Assembly: GCF_002155965.1 (NCBI RefSeq)
Contig: NZ_MUMH01000130.1
Span: 1-39,028, forward strand
From: Allokutzneria sp. NRRL B-24872
GTDB lineage: Bacteria > Actinomycetota > Actinomycetes > Mycobacteriales > Pseudonocardiaceae
Reading direction: 5' to 3'
DNA: 39,028 bases
Positions 7,111 through 17,790 of this stretch are shown one piece after another (position 1 is the stretch's first letter; each line of letters opens with the position of its first letter). The position numbers and the translations under genes are program-made. Below the pieces are notes generated by a model. The model saw only the letters and a list, made by a program, of their open reading frames with translations. It did not search any database and was not told the DNA's origin.

Positions 7111-8312
7111 AGCGCGGCAGCCCGAATGCCCATCAGCAAGGGCACCGATCCGTCATCGCGGACCCGTGGCGGCAGGCTCGGCGCGGCCAGCAACCCGTGT
7201 CCGGCGAGGAGTTCCGCCCCGAGAACGGCCAGGTCGAGCTCGACCAGCACCTGGGCGGAGCTGTACAGCCGCTCCGTGCGGGCGGGCTTGCGGCCGCGGA
7301 TCTGGTCGCTGCTCGCCGAGAGCGTGGTGAGTCCGAAGAACTCCGGCTTCGCGCCGCGTTCCATCCAGCGGCCGAAGCCGAGAACTCGGGTCTCCAGCAC
7401 CTCGTCGCGTCGGATTCCGGTCTCCTCCAGCAACTCCCGCTCCATCGCGGTGCGGATGACCACCGTCAGGTCGTCGTCCTGCGCGTCACGGGGTTCCAGC
7501 GTGCCGCTGCCCGAGGGGGCCAACAGCCGAGGGCTGGCGGAGTTGCGCTCCGACTGAACGACCGCGAGCAGAAAGCCGTCGCTGGTCATCGCGACAGTGC
7601 TCGCTCCGACGAGATCGGCCAGCGAACTCGCTGACAGCGCCCGAACGTGGCCAGAGGAGTCGATCAGCTCGCGTCGCCGCAGGTCGTGCTCGACGCCCGT
7701 CGCGCTCTCGGTGATGCGGAAGGCGCAGACCTCGTTGGAGCACTGACCGTCGAAGAAGCGCGCTTGGTGCAGCCGGATCACGCCGGGCTCAGATTCGTTG
7801 CCGGGCAACGGTTCTCCGTGCATACCCAGAACGGTGCCGTTGAACAGCAACCTACCTCGTGCTTGGAGCGGCAGCACGTGCGGCGCGGTCGCGCGCAGTC
7901 GCGCGGGCAGTCGGTAGCGCTCTTCGTCGATCTCGATCCTGAACCGCCTGGTCAGCAACGCCTGGTCCATCGCGGGACTCAGCAGCACGGTGCCGCGGTT
8001 GGGGATGTGGAGGTACTGGGCTTCGGGATAGGACAGGGGAGCGGGTAGCTCAGCAGTGGGAAAAGGTGCTGCGATGGCGGAGAAGTCGTAGGCCGACCAC
8101 CGCGCGTTCAGCAGGCGGATGTCGCGGATCAACGTGATCGTGCCCAGCAGCAGCGCGAGGACTGACAGGGCGAAGCCGATGGCGCTCGGAAGCAGCGTCA
8201 CCACGCCGAGAACGACGCCCGTCGCCGACAGGAGTACCGGCCACTCCCTGGCCAACAGGAAGGTGAGGTAGTCAGTTCGTGTCCGGGTCCGGCTGAGCAG
8301 CTTCGGGGGCAC
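7095..8312 (-). CDS. Membrane-anchored Nudix-like protein
   Basis: This 405-residue protein has two adjacent N-terminal membrane helices (about 24-42 and 45-63), placing the rest in the cytoplasm. A central region of mixed strands (about 80-260) is followed by a Nudix-like segment at about 270-310. This keeps the catalytic half-motif RELLEETGI, but the canonical GX5E part is displaced by an acidic insert (TLEPRDAQDDD). Nudix enzymes hydrolyse nucleoside diphosphates linked to other groups; with only half the box in place, activity is uncertain and a sensing role is possible. The start is the GTG at 8312, shortly after TATGGT, so the transcript may be almost leaderless. The last 16 bp overlap the next gene. 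The membrane-bound Nudix arrangement is unusual. Confidence 0.7.
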   Translation of the reverse strand: MPPKLLSRTRTRTDYLTFLLAREWPVLLSATGVVLGVVTLLPSAIGFALSVLALLLGTITLIRDIRLLNARWSAYDFSAIAAPFPTAELPAPLSYPEAQYLHIPNRGTVLLSPAMDQALLTRRFRIEIDEERYRLPARLRATAPHVLPLQARGRLLFNGTVLGMHGEPLPGNESEPGVIRLHQARFFDGQCSNEVCAFRITESATGVEHDLRRRELIDSSGHVRALSASSLADLVGASTVAMTSDGFLLAVVQSERNSASPRLLAPSGSGTLEPRDAQDDDLTVVIRTAMERELLEETGIRRDEVLETRVLGFGRWMERGAKPEFFGLTTLSASSDQIRGRKPARTERLYSSAQVLVELDLAVLGAELLAGHGLLAAPSLPPRVRDDGSVPLLMGIRAAALWTAS

Positions 8313-8405
8313 AGTTGATCACCATAGGACACCGTGCGCCCGTGTGGCCGGATTGTGGTCATCCCGCCGCAAGGCCGTTGTGCGCGGAACGGGAGGATGT
8401 CGCGC

Positions 8406-9035
8406 ATGGGCGATCTCGAAGAGTGGCTCTCGAAGCCCGATCCGCGCTTATCGACCGTTCGCGACACCGCCTTCGTGGTGATCGCGGTGTGCGAACTGCT
8501 GGTCATCACGTGGCCGGCGACACCGACGGCGTTGTCCTGGCTGGGCAGCCAGTCCGCGGTGTGGTGGGGCGCGGTCGGCACCTGGGTGGGCGCGGTCGCG
8601 ACCACTGCGGCCGTCATCGCGGCGTTGTGGATCGCGGGGCGCGACAGCCGGGTACGGCAGGCCGAGCGCGCGGACCGTGACAAGGCACAGGCGAGGCTCC
8701 TCGTGGCCGTGATGGCCAACCGGGGCGAGTTCGTGACAGTGCGGATCGAGAACCACAGTGCGGCGCCGCTGTTCGACGTGGTGTTGACGCACGTGGAGCC
8801 CGCGCTGGCGTGGCGGCTCGGCCCGTCGACGGTGCAACGGCCCAGTCAGGACGTCCTCAAGGCGGGCGAGCACTTCCAGCGCAACGTGGAGCTGCTGGGC
8901 GCCACCGGAGAACCGCAGCGCGTCCCGGACGCGGAGTACAGCTTCACCTTCGAGTTCGTCGACAGCGCGGGGCTGCGGTGGAGCCGCCGCGACAACGCCG
9001 AACCACAGCGCGTGCTGGCTGAAATCCGCAGGTAG
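8406..9035 (+). CDS. Two-helix membrane protein of unknown function
   Basis: This 209-residue protein has two hydrophobic segments, at about 23-40 and 55-78, followed by a charged RDSRVRQAERADRDKAQ stretch and a soluble beta-rich domain of about 110 residues (VRIENHSAAPLFDVVLTHV, YSFTFEFVDSAGLRW). The segment pattern, with a hydrophobic hairpin followed by a beta-sandwich containing NHSAAPL, is common in actinobacterial hypothetical membrane proteins. The ATG at 8406 was chosen because GGGAGG ends nine bases before it; the ATG at 8397 directly abuts that box. The gene is divergent from the Nudix-like gene across 93 bp, so a shared promoter region is likely. I cannot assign a function. Confidence 0.65.
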   Translation: MGDLEEWLSKPDPRLSTVRDTAFVVIAVCELLVITWPATPTALSWLGSQSAVWWGAVGTWVGAVATTAAVIAALWIAGRDSRVRQAERADRDKAQARLLVAVMANRGEFVTVRIENHSAAPLFDVVLTHVEPALAWRLGPSTVQRPSQDVLKAGEHFQRNVELLGATGEPQRVPDAEYSFTFEFVDSAGLRWSRRDNAEPQRVLAEIRR

Positions 9036-9121
9036 GACGTGGTTCGCGGCTCGCTGAGATGATGTTGTCAGACCCCCTGTCTACCGTTGTCCCCATCAGC
9101 TCGTTCTGGAGGGGAACATCG

Positions 9122-10351
9122 ATGGTGCGCAGGGCGTTGGGCGTCTTTCTCGCGGTGGTGCTCGGCCTCGGCCTGGTGGCCCCACCGGCCTCGGCGAACC
9201 AGGGGTTGTGGACGGCCACGTGGGCCGCCGCGACGCAGCGGCCGACCGCCGGGTTCGGGCCGAACTGGTCGGAGAAGGGCTTCGACGACCAGACCGTCCG
9301 GCAGGTCGTGCGGACCAGCGTCGGCGGCGTCTCCGCGCGCGTGCGGCTGTCCAACCTCTTCGGCGCGAAACCCTTGCGCATCAAGGGGGCGACGATCGCG
9401 CGCACCTCGGAGGGCGCTGCGGTGCGCCCGGGTTCGGTGCGCCCGTTGACGTTCCGGCTGTCCCGGTCGGTGGAGATCCCGGTCGGCGGTGAGCTGGTGA
9501 GCGATCCGGCTCCGCTGCTCGTCGCGCCGCTGGAACGGCTCACCGTGACCCTGTACCTCGCCGAGCCGACCGGTCCGGCCACGGCGCACGTGTTCGGCAC
9601 GACCACGACCTACCGCGCGAGCGGCGACCACGTCGCGGACCTCGGCGCGTCGGCGTTCACCGAGAAGACCACGTCCTGGTTCTACCTCAGCGGTGTCGAG
9701 GTCGCCGGGGCACCGCGGCGGGACGGGGTGGTCACCTTCGGCGACTCCATCACCGACGGCGCGGCGGCGACGATCGACGGCTTCAGCACCTACCCCGACG
9801 AGCTGGCCGAACGGCTCGGTGGCAGGCGTCCGGTGCTGAACACGGGCATCGGCGGCAACCGGGTGCTCAACGACTCCACCTGCCTGGGCGAGCGCGCGGG
9901 CAAGCGGTTCCAGCGGGACGTGCTCGACCGGCCGGGGGTGCGCTCGGTGATCGTGCTGGAGGGGATCAACGACATCGGGATGAGCGAGTTCCCCGGCGAG
10001 GAACCGTGCGTGCTGCCCAACCCGAGGGTGAGCGCCGCCGAGCTGATCGCCGGGCACCACGAGCTGGTGAAGCGCGCGCACGCCAAGGGAATCCGGGTGA
10101 TCGGCGCGACCATCCTGCCGTTCAAGGGAGCCGGGTACTTCACCGAGCGCGGCGAGGCGGTGCGCGATGAGGTGAACACCTGGATTCGCACGTCCGGCGT
10201 GTACGACGCGGTGCTCGACCTTGACCGCGTCATGGCCGATCCGGCCGACCCCGACTCGCTGCGCCCCGCCTACGACAGCGGCGATCGCCTGCACCCCAAC
10301 GACACCGGCTACCGCGCCATGGCCGCCGCCGTCGACCTCACCACCTTGTAG
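9122..10351 (+). CDS. Secreted SGNH/GDSL hydrolase
   Basis: This 409-residue exported esterase/lipase-type hydrolase has a signal peptide at residues 1-26 (MVRRALGVFLAVVLGLGL then PPASA, cleaved about A26). Residues 27-195 form a beta-rich N-terminal domain. The SGNH domain follows: block I GDSITDG with nucleophile S209, block II GIGGNR, block III GIND, and block V DRLHPND with D388 and H391. The order matches GDSL esterases acting on acetylated polysaccharides or lipids. The start at 9122 has GGAGGGG seven bases upstream; an in-frame ATG at 9059 would mask the signal peptide. The gene is likely monocistronic, as the next gene converges after 21 bp. The substrate is unknown. Confidence 0.9.
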   Translation: MVRRALGVFLAVVLGLGLVAPPASANQGLWTATWAAATQRPTAGFGPNWSEKGFDDQTVRQVVRTSVGGVSARVRLSNLFGAKPLRIKGATIARTSEGAAVRPGSVRPLTFRLSRSVEIPVGGELVSDPAPLLVAPLERLTVTLYLAEPTGPATAHVFGTTTTYRASGDHVADLGASAFTEKTTSWFYLSGVEVAGAPRRDGVVTFGDSITDGAAATIDGFSTYPDELAERLGGRRPVLNTGIGGNRVLNDSTCLGERAGKRFQRDVLDRPGVRSVIVLEGINDIGMSEFPGEEPCVLPNPRVSAAELIAGHHELVKRAHAKGIRVIGATILPFKGAGYFTERGEAVRDEVNTWIRTSGVYDAVLDLDRVMADPADPDSLRPAYDSGDRLHPNDTGYRAMAAAVDLTTL

Positions 10352-10372
10352 CCGTGCTGGGTGGTAGCCGCG

Positions 10373-13327
10373 TCAATCCCGGTGGATGAGGGCGGTGATC
10401 CGGTCCACATCGAGTCGTTCGGCCTCGGGCAGGGGAGCTCCCGCGTCGGCGCGCAGGGTGGCCGCGGCTTCGAGGAGCGCGGCGGCGCGCTCGCGGTCAC
10501 CGTTGATCGCGTGCGCGCCCGCGAGACCTTCGGTGGCGAGGGCGACGGCTCGCGGGTCACCGGTCTTCTTCGCCGCGACGAGGGATTCCTGGTGCAGGCG
10601 CAGTGCTTTCGCCGCGTCGCCGCGCGCTTCGGCGATGAACCCGAGTTCGGCGAGCAGCAGGGCGTCCCCCGGCGCGAGGTCGGCGTCCCGCTGCCAGTCG
10701 AGCATGCTGTGGACGTGCGCTTCGGCGACGTCGAGCTTGCCCTCGCGCCGCGCGCCCAACGCCAGGCCGAGTTCGGCGTGCACGACTCCGGGCTGGTAGG
10801 AGTGCTCGGCGGACAGGCGCATCGCGCGCTCGTGCAGGTCCTGGGCGGAGGGGTAGTCGCGGGCGAGCAACCGCAGCCGGCCGAGGCCGGTCAGGCGCTC
10901 GGCCACGTCGGTCCACAGGCCGAGCTCCTCCGCGAGCCGCAGGCCCTCGGTGTGCAGGTGCTCGGCGCGCTCGTAGTCACCGGTGATCTCGGCGAGCGCG
11001 GCCAGCGGGGACACCAGCTGCGACCGCCCCCAACGGTCACTGAGCCCGTCGAGCAGCGCGGCGCTCCGCGAGCCCGAACGCTCCACAGTGGACAGATCGC
11101 CGCGCAGCAGCGCCTGGTCGGCCTGGACGCTCAGCGCGACGGCCTCGCCCCACGGGTCGTGGACGAAACCGGCGAGCGCGCGGGAGATCAATTCCTCGCT
11201 CGCGGTCAGCTCGCCCGCGGTGAACAGGGCGTAGCCGAGGAACCAGTGGGCGCGGGGGAGCCCTTCCGGATCACCGACCTCGGCGTACTCACGCAGCGCG
11301 GCGGCGCACGCGACCACTCGCTCACCACCTCGCCCGGCGAGCAGGTCCAAACCGAGCTGCCACACCCTGGCCTGCGCGCGCAGGGCGGGCGAACCACCCA
11401 GCGCCAGCGCGGAGTTCAGCGCGTGCGTCGACTCGCTGCGCCGCCCGCGCAGGAACCAGTAGCCGGTGAGCGCGTTGGCCAGCCGCAGCGCGGAATCCGC
11501 CGCTCCGTCGCGGACCATCCCGTCCAGCGCGGCCCGCAGATTCGCCGATTCCCGGTCCAGCACGGTGATCCAGTGCCGCTGGCGCCGTCCGTAGAGCTCG
11601 TCCTTCGCCTGCTCTGCGAGGTCGAGGTACCAGTTCTGGTGGCGCTGCCGGATCTGCGGCTCCTCGCCCGCCTCGGCGAGCCGTTCGGCGCTGTACCGCG
11701 CCACTGACTCCAGCAGGCGGTAGCGCGGCTCCGAGTCGTGCGCGACCACGACGAGGCTGCGCTGCGCCAGCGCCGTGAGCTGGTCGAGCACGTCCACCCC
11801 GCTCACAGCCTCAGCAGCGGCCAGCGCGCACCCGTCGACGTGGACGGAGAGCCTGCGCAGGACAACGCGCTCCGGCTCTGACAGCAGGCTCCAGCTCCAG
11901 TCGAGCACCGCGCGCAGCGTGCGCTGCCGAGGAGGTGCACCGCGATAGCCGTCCGTGAGCAGCGAGAATCGGTCGTCGAGCCGCGCGACCAGCTCCCGCA
12001 CGCCGAGCACGGGCACCCGCGCGGCAGCCAGCTCCAACGCCAACGGGATGCAGTCGAGTCGCTGGCACAGCTCGATGATCGCGTGCTCCTCCGGCAGCGC
12101 GTGGCCCAGCGCACGGACGCGCTCGGCGAGCAGGCGGACCGCGTCGGGCTCGTCGAGCGGCGGCACCGGGTAGCGCATTTCTCCTTGCAGGCCAAGAGGT
12201 TCCTGGGTCGTGGTCAACACGCGGACGCCAGGAGCCTCCCGGAGCAACCGCGAAACGAGGTCGGCCACAGCAGTGACCATGTGCTCACAGTTGTCCAGAA
12301 CGAGCAGAACTTGCTTGTCCCGCAACGCTGTCAGCACGAGGTCGGCCGGAGCCAGCTCCTGGTACTCGCGCACGCCCAGCGCGGTGAGAACGGCCTCGGC
12401 GGCGGAACTCGCAGCCGCCAGCTCGACGAGCCACACACCGCCGGGCGGGCTGAGCCGCCGCGCTGTCCCCAGGGCGAGCCGTGTCTTGCCCACACCGCCG
12501 GAACCGGTCAGCGTCACGAGCCTGTGCGCGTCGAGCAGCGCACGCACGTCAGCGATCGCCGAGTCCCGGCCGACGAGCGGCGAGATCTCGGCGGGCAGAT
12601 TGGTGCGAGCCCGGCTCAACCCGGGGTCGTGGCGCAGGATCTCTTGGTGCAGCTGGGAAATCTCCGGCCCTGGGACGACGCCGAGTTCTTCGCGGAGCAC
12701 GTGGCTCAGCTCGTGGAAGCTCTCCAGTGCCGCGCTCTGCCGCCCGGCGCGGTACAGGGCGCGCATGTGGACCGCGCGCAACCGCTCCCGCACCGGGTGG
12801 GCCGACACCAGCTCGGTCAGCTCGCCGAGATCGTGCTCCTCCTGCGCTTCCAGGCGGTCTTCGATCGCGGTGAGCCGCTGGTCGGACAGCCGGGTGATCG
12901 CGGGCTGGGCGAACGCGGCGTCGGCGAAGTCCGCGTAGGCCGGGCCACGCCAGAGTGCGAGTGCCTGGTCCAGCAGTTCGACCTTCGTCCGCGGATCGGC
13001 CGCCGCGCGAGCTTGTGCGGTCAGAGCGGTGAACTCGTTCGCGTCGACGTCATCCGCGTGCAGCCGGTATCCGGCGGGGGTGGACTCGACGAGTGAGCGA
13101 TCACCGAGGGCGGACCGAAGTTGCGAGATCCGCACCTGAAGCGTCGCAACGGGGTCGCGCGGTGGCTTGGCGCCCCACAGGTCCTCGATCAGCTTGTCCG
13201 CCGAGACCGGTTCTCCACGGTGCACGAGCAGGTCGGCGAGCAGCGCGCGGACCGAGGTGCGCGTGACGGTCACCGGCTCGCCGCGCGCGGTGTGCACGGT
13301 GAGCGCCCCGAGCACGCTGAATCGCAT
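10373..13327 (-). CDS. AfsR-like regulator (OmpR-type HTH, BTAD, NB-ARC, TPR)
   Basis: This 984-residue regulator has an OmpR-type winged helix (about 1-90), a BTAD domain (95-240, with RERLRAVHMRALYRAGRQSAALE), an NB-ARC ATPase with P-loop GSGGVGKTRLAL near 275-285 and Walker B LLVLDNCEH near 340, and a long TPR-like helical C-terminus (about 560-984). This is the architecture of AfsR, which activates secondary metabolism and is controlled by nucleotide binding. The ATG at 13327 lies 7-8 bases after TATTCT, so the message is probably leaderless. The gene is divergent from a drug exporter across 56 bp that contains a SARP-like direct repeat, so that exporter and self-regulation are the likely targets. 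A paralogue sits at 30467-33505. Confidence 0.92.
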   Translation of the reverse strand: MRFSVLGALTVHTARGEPVTVTRTSVRALLADLLVHRGEPVSADKLIEDLWGAKPPRDPVATLQVRISQLRSALGDRSLVESTPAGYRLHADDVDANEFTALTAQARAAADPRTKVELLDQALALWRGPAYADFADAAFAQPAITRLSDQRLTAIEDRLEAQEEHDLGELTELVSAHPVRERLRAVHMRALYRAGRQSAALESFHELSHVLREELGVVPGPEISQLHQEILRHDPGLSRARTNLPAEISPLVGRDSAIADVRALLDAHRLVTLTGSGGVGKTRLALGTARRLSPPGGVWLVELAAASSAAEAVLTALGVREYQELAPADLVLTALRDKQVLLVLDNCEHMVTAVADLVSRLLREAPGVRVLTTTQEPLGLQGEMRYPVPPLDEPDAVRLLAERVRALGHALPEEHAIIELCQRLDCIPLALELAAARVPVLGVRELVARLDDRFSLLTDGYRGAPPRQRTLRAVLDWSWSLLSEPERVVLRRLSVHVDGCALAAAEAVSGVDVLDQLTALAQRSLVVVAHDSEPRYRLLESVARYSAERLAEAGEEPQIRQRHQNWYLDLAEQAKDELYGRRQRHWITVLDRESANLRAALDGMVRDGAADSALRLANALTGYWFLRGRRSESTHALNSALALGGSPALRAQARVWQLGLDLLAGRGGERVVACAAALREYAEVGDPEGLPRAHWFLGYALFTAGELTASEELISRALAGFVHDPWGEAVALSVQADQALLRGDLSTVERSGSRSAALLDGLSDRWGRSQLVSPLAALAEITGDYERAEHLHTEGLRLAEELGLWTDVAERLTGLGRLRLLARDYPSAQDLHERAMRLSAEHSYQPGVVHAELGLALGARREGKLDVAEAHVHSMLDWQRDADLAPGDALLLAELGFIAEARGDAAKALRLHQESLVAAKKTGDPRAVALATEGLAGAHAINGDRERAAALLEAAATLRADAGAPLPEAERLDVDRITALIHRD

Positions 13328-13383
13328 GCCGCTGAGAATAGTGCGGTAAGTCCTTGGTAGGTGGTTCAGCCGAGGCTCAGCTC
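13328..13383. promoter_or_regulatory. Shared promoter with 11-bp-spaced heptamer repeat (SARP-like site)
   Basis: GGTAAGT (13345-13351) and GGTAGGT (13356-13362) differ at one base and are separated by four bases, giving the 11-bp period expected for SARP winged-helix dimers binding on one face of DNA. The complement of 13334-13339 reads TATTCT, a plausible -10 for the regulator gene. GAGG precedes the exporter ATG. Binding by the adjacent AfsR-like protein is inferred. Confidence 0.45.
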
Positions 13384-14774
13384 ATGGAGAAGACGATGGC
13401 CCGGGCGGGTGTCCGGGAGTGGATCGGCCTGGCCGTGCTGGCGGTGCCGACCCTGTTGCTCGCGATGGACGCGACCGTGCTCTACCTCGCTGTGCCGCAC
13501 CTCAGCGCTGACCTGCGGCCTTCTGATGCCGAGCTGCTGTGGATCGTGGACAGCTACGGCTTCCTGGTGGCCGGGTTCCTGGTCACCATGGGCACGCTGG
13601 GGGACCGGATCGGCAGGCGCAAGCTGCTGATCATCGGCGCGAGCGCGTTCGCGGCGGCCTCCGTGCTCGCGGCCTTCGCGCCGAGCCCGCTGTTCCTGAT
13701 CATCGCGCGCGGGCTGCTCGGCGTCGCGGGCGCCACGCTCGGCCCGTCGACCCTGGCGCTGATCAGCACCATGTTCCCGCCGAACCAGCGCGCGCTGGCC
13801 ATCAGCCTGTGGGCGACGTGCTTCTCGGCGGGGATCGCGCTCGGCCCGATCGTCGGCGGGGTGCTGCTGGAGTGGTTCTGGTGGGGTTCGGTGTTCCTGC
13901 TGGCCGTGCCGTTCATGGCCGTGCTCGTGCTGACCGCGCCCTTCCTGCTGCCCGAGTACCGCGATCCCTCGGCCGGGAAACTGGATCTGACCAGCGTGTT
14001 CCTGTCGCTGGCCGCCGTGCTGCCGGTGATCTACGGCATCAAGCAGCACGGAGGCGTCGTCGGCGGTGTCTCGATCGCGGTCGGCCTGATCGCTGGCTGG
14101 CTGTTCGTGTCGCGGCAGCGTCGGCTCGCCGATCCGTTGCTGGACCTGCGGATGTTCGGCAGCCGGTCGTTCAGCGTCGCGTTGATGGCGCTGGTGTTCA
14201 CCATGACAGCGATCGGTGGCGTCTACCTGTTCGTCACGCAGTACTTCCAGCTCGTGCACCACTTCACGCCGCTGGTCGCCGGGCTGTGGCTGATGCCCTC
14301 CGCGGTCGTGCTCGTGCTCAGCTCGCTGGTGACGCCTCGGTTGGCGGCCAGGTTCGCGCCCGCCCACGTCGTCGGCGTCGCACTGGCCCTGGCCGCGCTC
14401 GGCTTCGCCGCGCTCGCGTTCGCCGGTGGGCTGCTCGGCGTGGTGGCCGGGTTCAGCTTGGTGTACTTGGGAGTCGGCCCGCTCATGGCCCTCGGCACGG
14501 ACCTGGTGATCGGCGCGGCCCCGCAGGAGAAGGCCGGTTCCGCCGCCGCGATGTCGGAGACCGCGATGGAGTTCGGCATCGCGCTCGGCGTCGGGGTGCT
14601 CGGCGTCGTCGGGGCGTCGGTCGCCACTGATGGCGAGCCGCTGCTGGAGGCGACCGCCGCGAACTTCACCGCCGGGCTCAACGTGGTGTCGGCGATCGCC
14701 GCGGTGATGACCGGAGTGCTGGCGATCCTCGTGCTGCGCCTGCTGCGTCAGCGCGGTGGTTCGCAGGACGCGGC

Positions 14775-14778
<4 letters not shown>
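13384..14778 (+). CDS. DHA2-type MFS multidrug exporter (14 TM)
   Basis: This 464-residue major facilitator of the drug:H+ antiporter-2 group, like LfrA, QacA or SmvA, uses proton motive force to expel cationic or hydrophobic drugs. The membrane motif DATVLYLAVPHL lies near residues 27-38 and motif A GTLGDRIGRRK at 70-80. The antiporter motif C region GPIVGGVLLEW follows, and about 14 hydrophobic segments are visible. The ATG at 13384 has GAGG eight bases upstream; a second in-frame ATG lies four codons on. It is divergent from the AfsR-like gene, and its stop overlaps by four bases the stop of a convergent TetR gene, so either regulator could control it. Confidence 0.9.
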
Positions 14779-17173
<2,395 letters not shown>

Positions 17174-17177
17174 GGCG

Positions 17178-17663
17178 TCAGCTTGCCGGGAGCGGTTGTT
17201 GCGGGAGTTCGTCGAGGATGAGCACGGTGTGGCTGGACACCACGTCGGGCATGGTCTGGAAGCGGTTGAGCACGAGGTCGCGCAGGCTCGACGCGTCGCG
17301 CGCGCGGACGAGCAGCACGAGGTCGTGCTCGCCGGAGACGAGCGCGCCGTGCCACACCTCGGGGATCTCCAGGATGCGCTGGCGCACGGACTTCCAGGAG
17401 TGCTGGCTGACCTTCAGGTGCACGTAAGCCGCGACGCCGAAGCCGTAGCGCTCGGGGTCCACGGTCGCGCTGTAGCCGGTGATCACCCCGTCCCGCTGCA
17501 ACCGCTCCACCCGGGCGTAGGCGCTGCCCCGGGAGATGTGCAGCTTCTCCGCCAGCGCGCGCATGGACATCCGGGCGTCGGCGCGCAGCTCGGCCACGAT
17601 CCGCCGGTCGGTGTCGTCGAGCGGGGCGACCGGTGTGCGCTTTGCGGACACTTCACTGGACAT
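17178..17663 (-). CDS. bkdR: Lrp/AsnC-family regulator of the bkd operon
   Basis: This 161-residue feast/famine regulator has an N-terminal HTH (about 18-62: LDDTDRRIVAELRADARMS, LAEKLHISRGSAYARVERL) and a C-terminal RAM ligand-binding domain (about 75-150, including VSGEHDLVLLVRARD). The ATG at 17663 (MSSEVSAK) was chosen; the open frame upstream crosses the divergent promoter. The gene is divergent from the E1alpha gene, as bkdR is in Streptomyces, where this Lrp-like protein controls branched-chain keto acid dehydrogenase genes. Branched amino acids would be the expected effectors. The symbol rests on family and location. Its stop lies 4 bp after the groEL stop, on the opposite strand. Confidence 0.87.
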   Translation of the reverse strand: MSSEVSAKRTPVAPLDDTDRRIVAELRADARMSMRALAEKLHISRGSAYARVERLQRDGVITGYSATVDPERYGFGVAAYVHLKVSQHSWKSVRQRILEIPEVWHGALVSGEHDLVLLVRARDASSLRDLVLNRFQTMPDVVSSHTVLILDELPQQPLPAS

Positions 17664-17790
17664 ATGGCCGACTCTAACCGTTTGCACGAGCCATCTGCCC
17701 AGAAAACCGGCTCCCATCTGGAAGAACGGCACCTGCAAATTTCACCATGAGCAGGACGACGCCGTCAGCCAGGTCACCACGGGAGGTCCC
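17664..17790. promoter_or_regulatory. bkdR/bkdA divergent promoter with candidate Lrp sites
   Basis: TTTGCA at 17681-17686 and its complement TGCAAA at 17734-17739 are 53 bp apart, about five helical turns, which suits an Lrp octamer. CCATCTG is repeated directly at 17691-17697 and 17714-17720. GGGAGG precedes the E1alpha ATG. Promoter hexamers could not be fixed. Confidence 0.35.

Noticed and set aside
10361..13096. Long plus-strand frames opposite the first AfsR-like gene
   Set aside because: They are composed of Arg/Gln/Gly-rich sequence without motifs; the minus strand carries the P-loop and BTAD signatures.
17174..17177. Search for a terminator between groEL and the Lrp gene
   Set aside because: Only 4 bp separate the two stops and no hairpin with a clear stem could be placed there.
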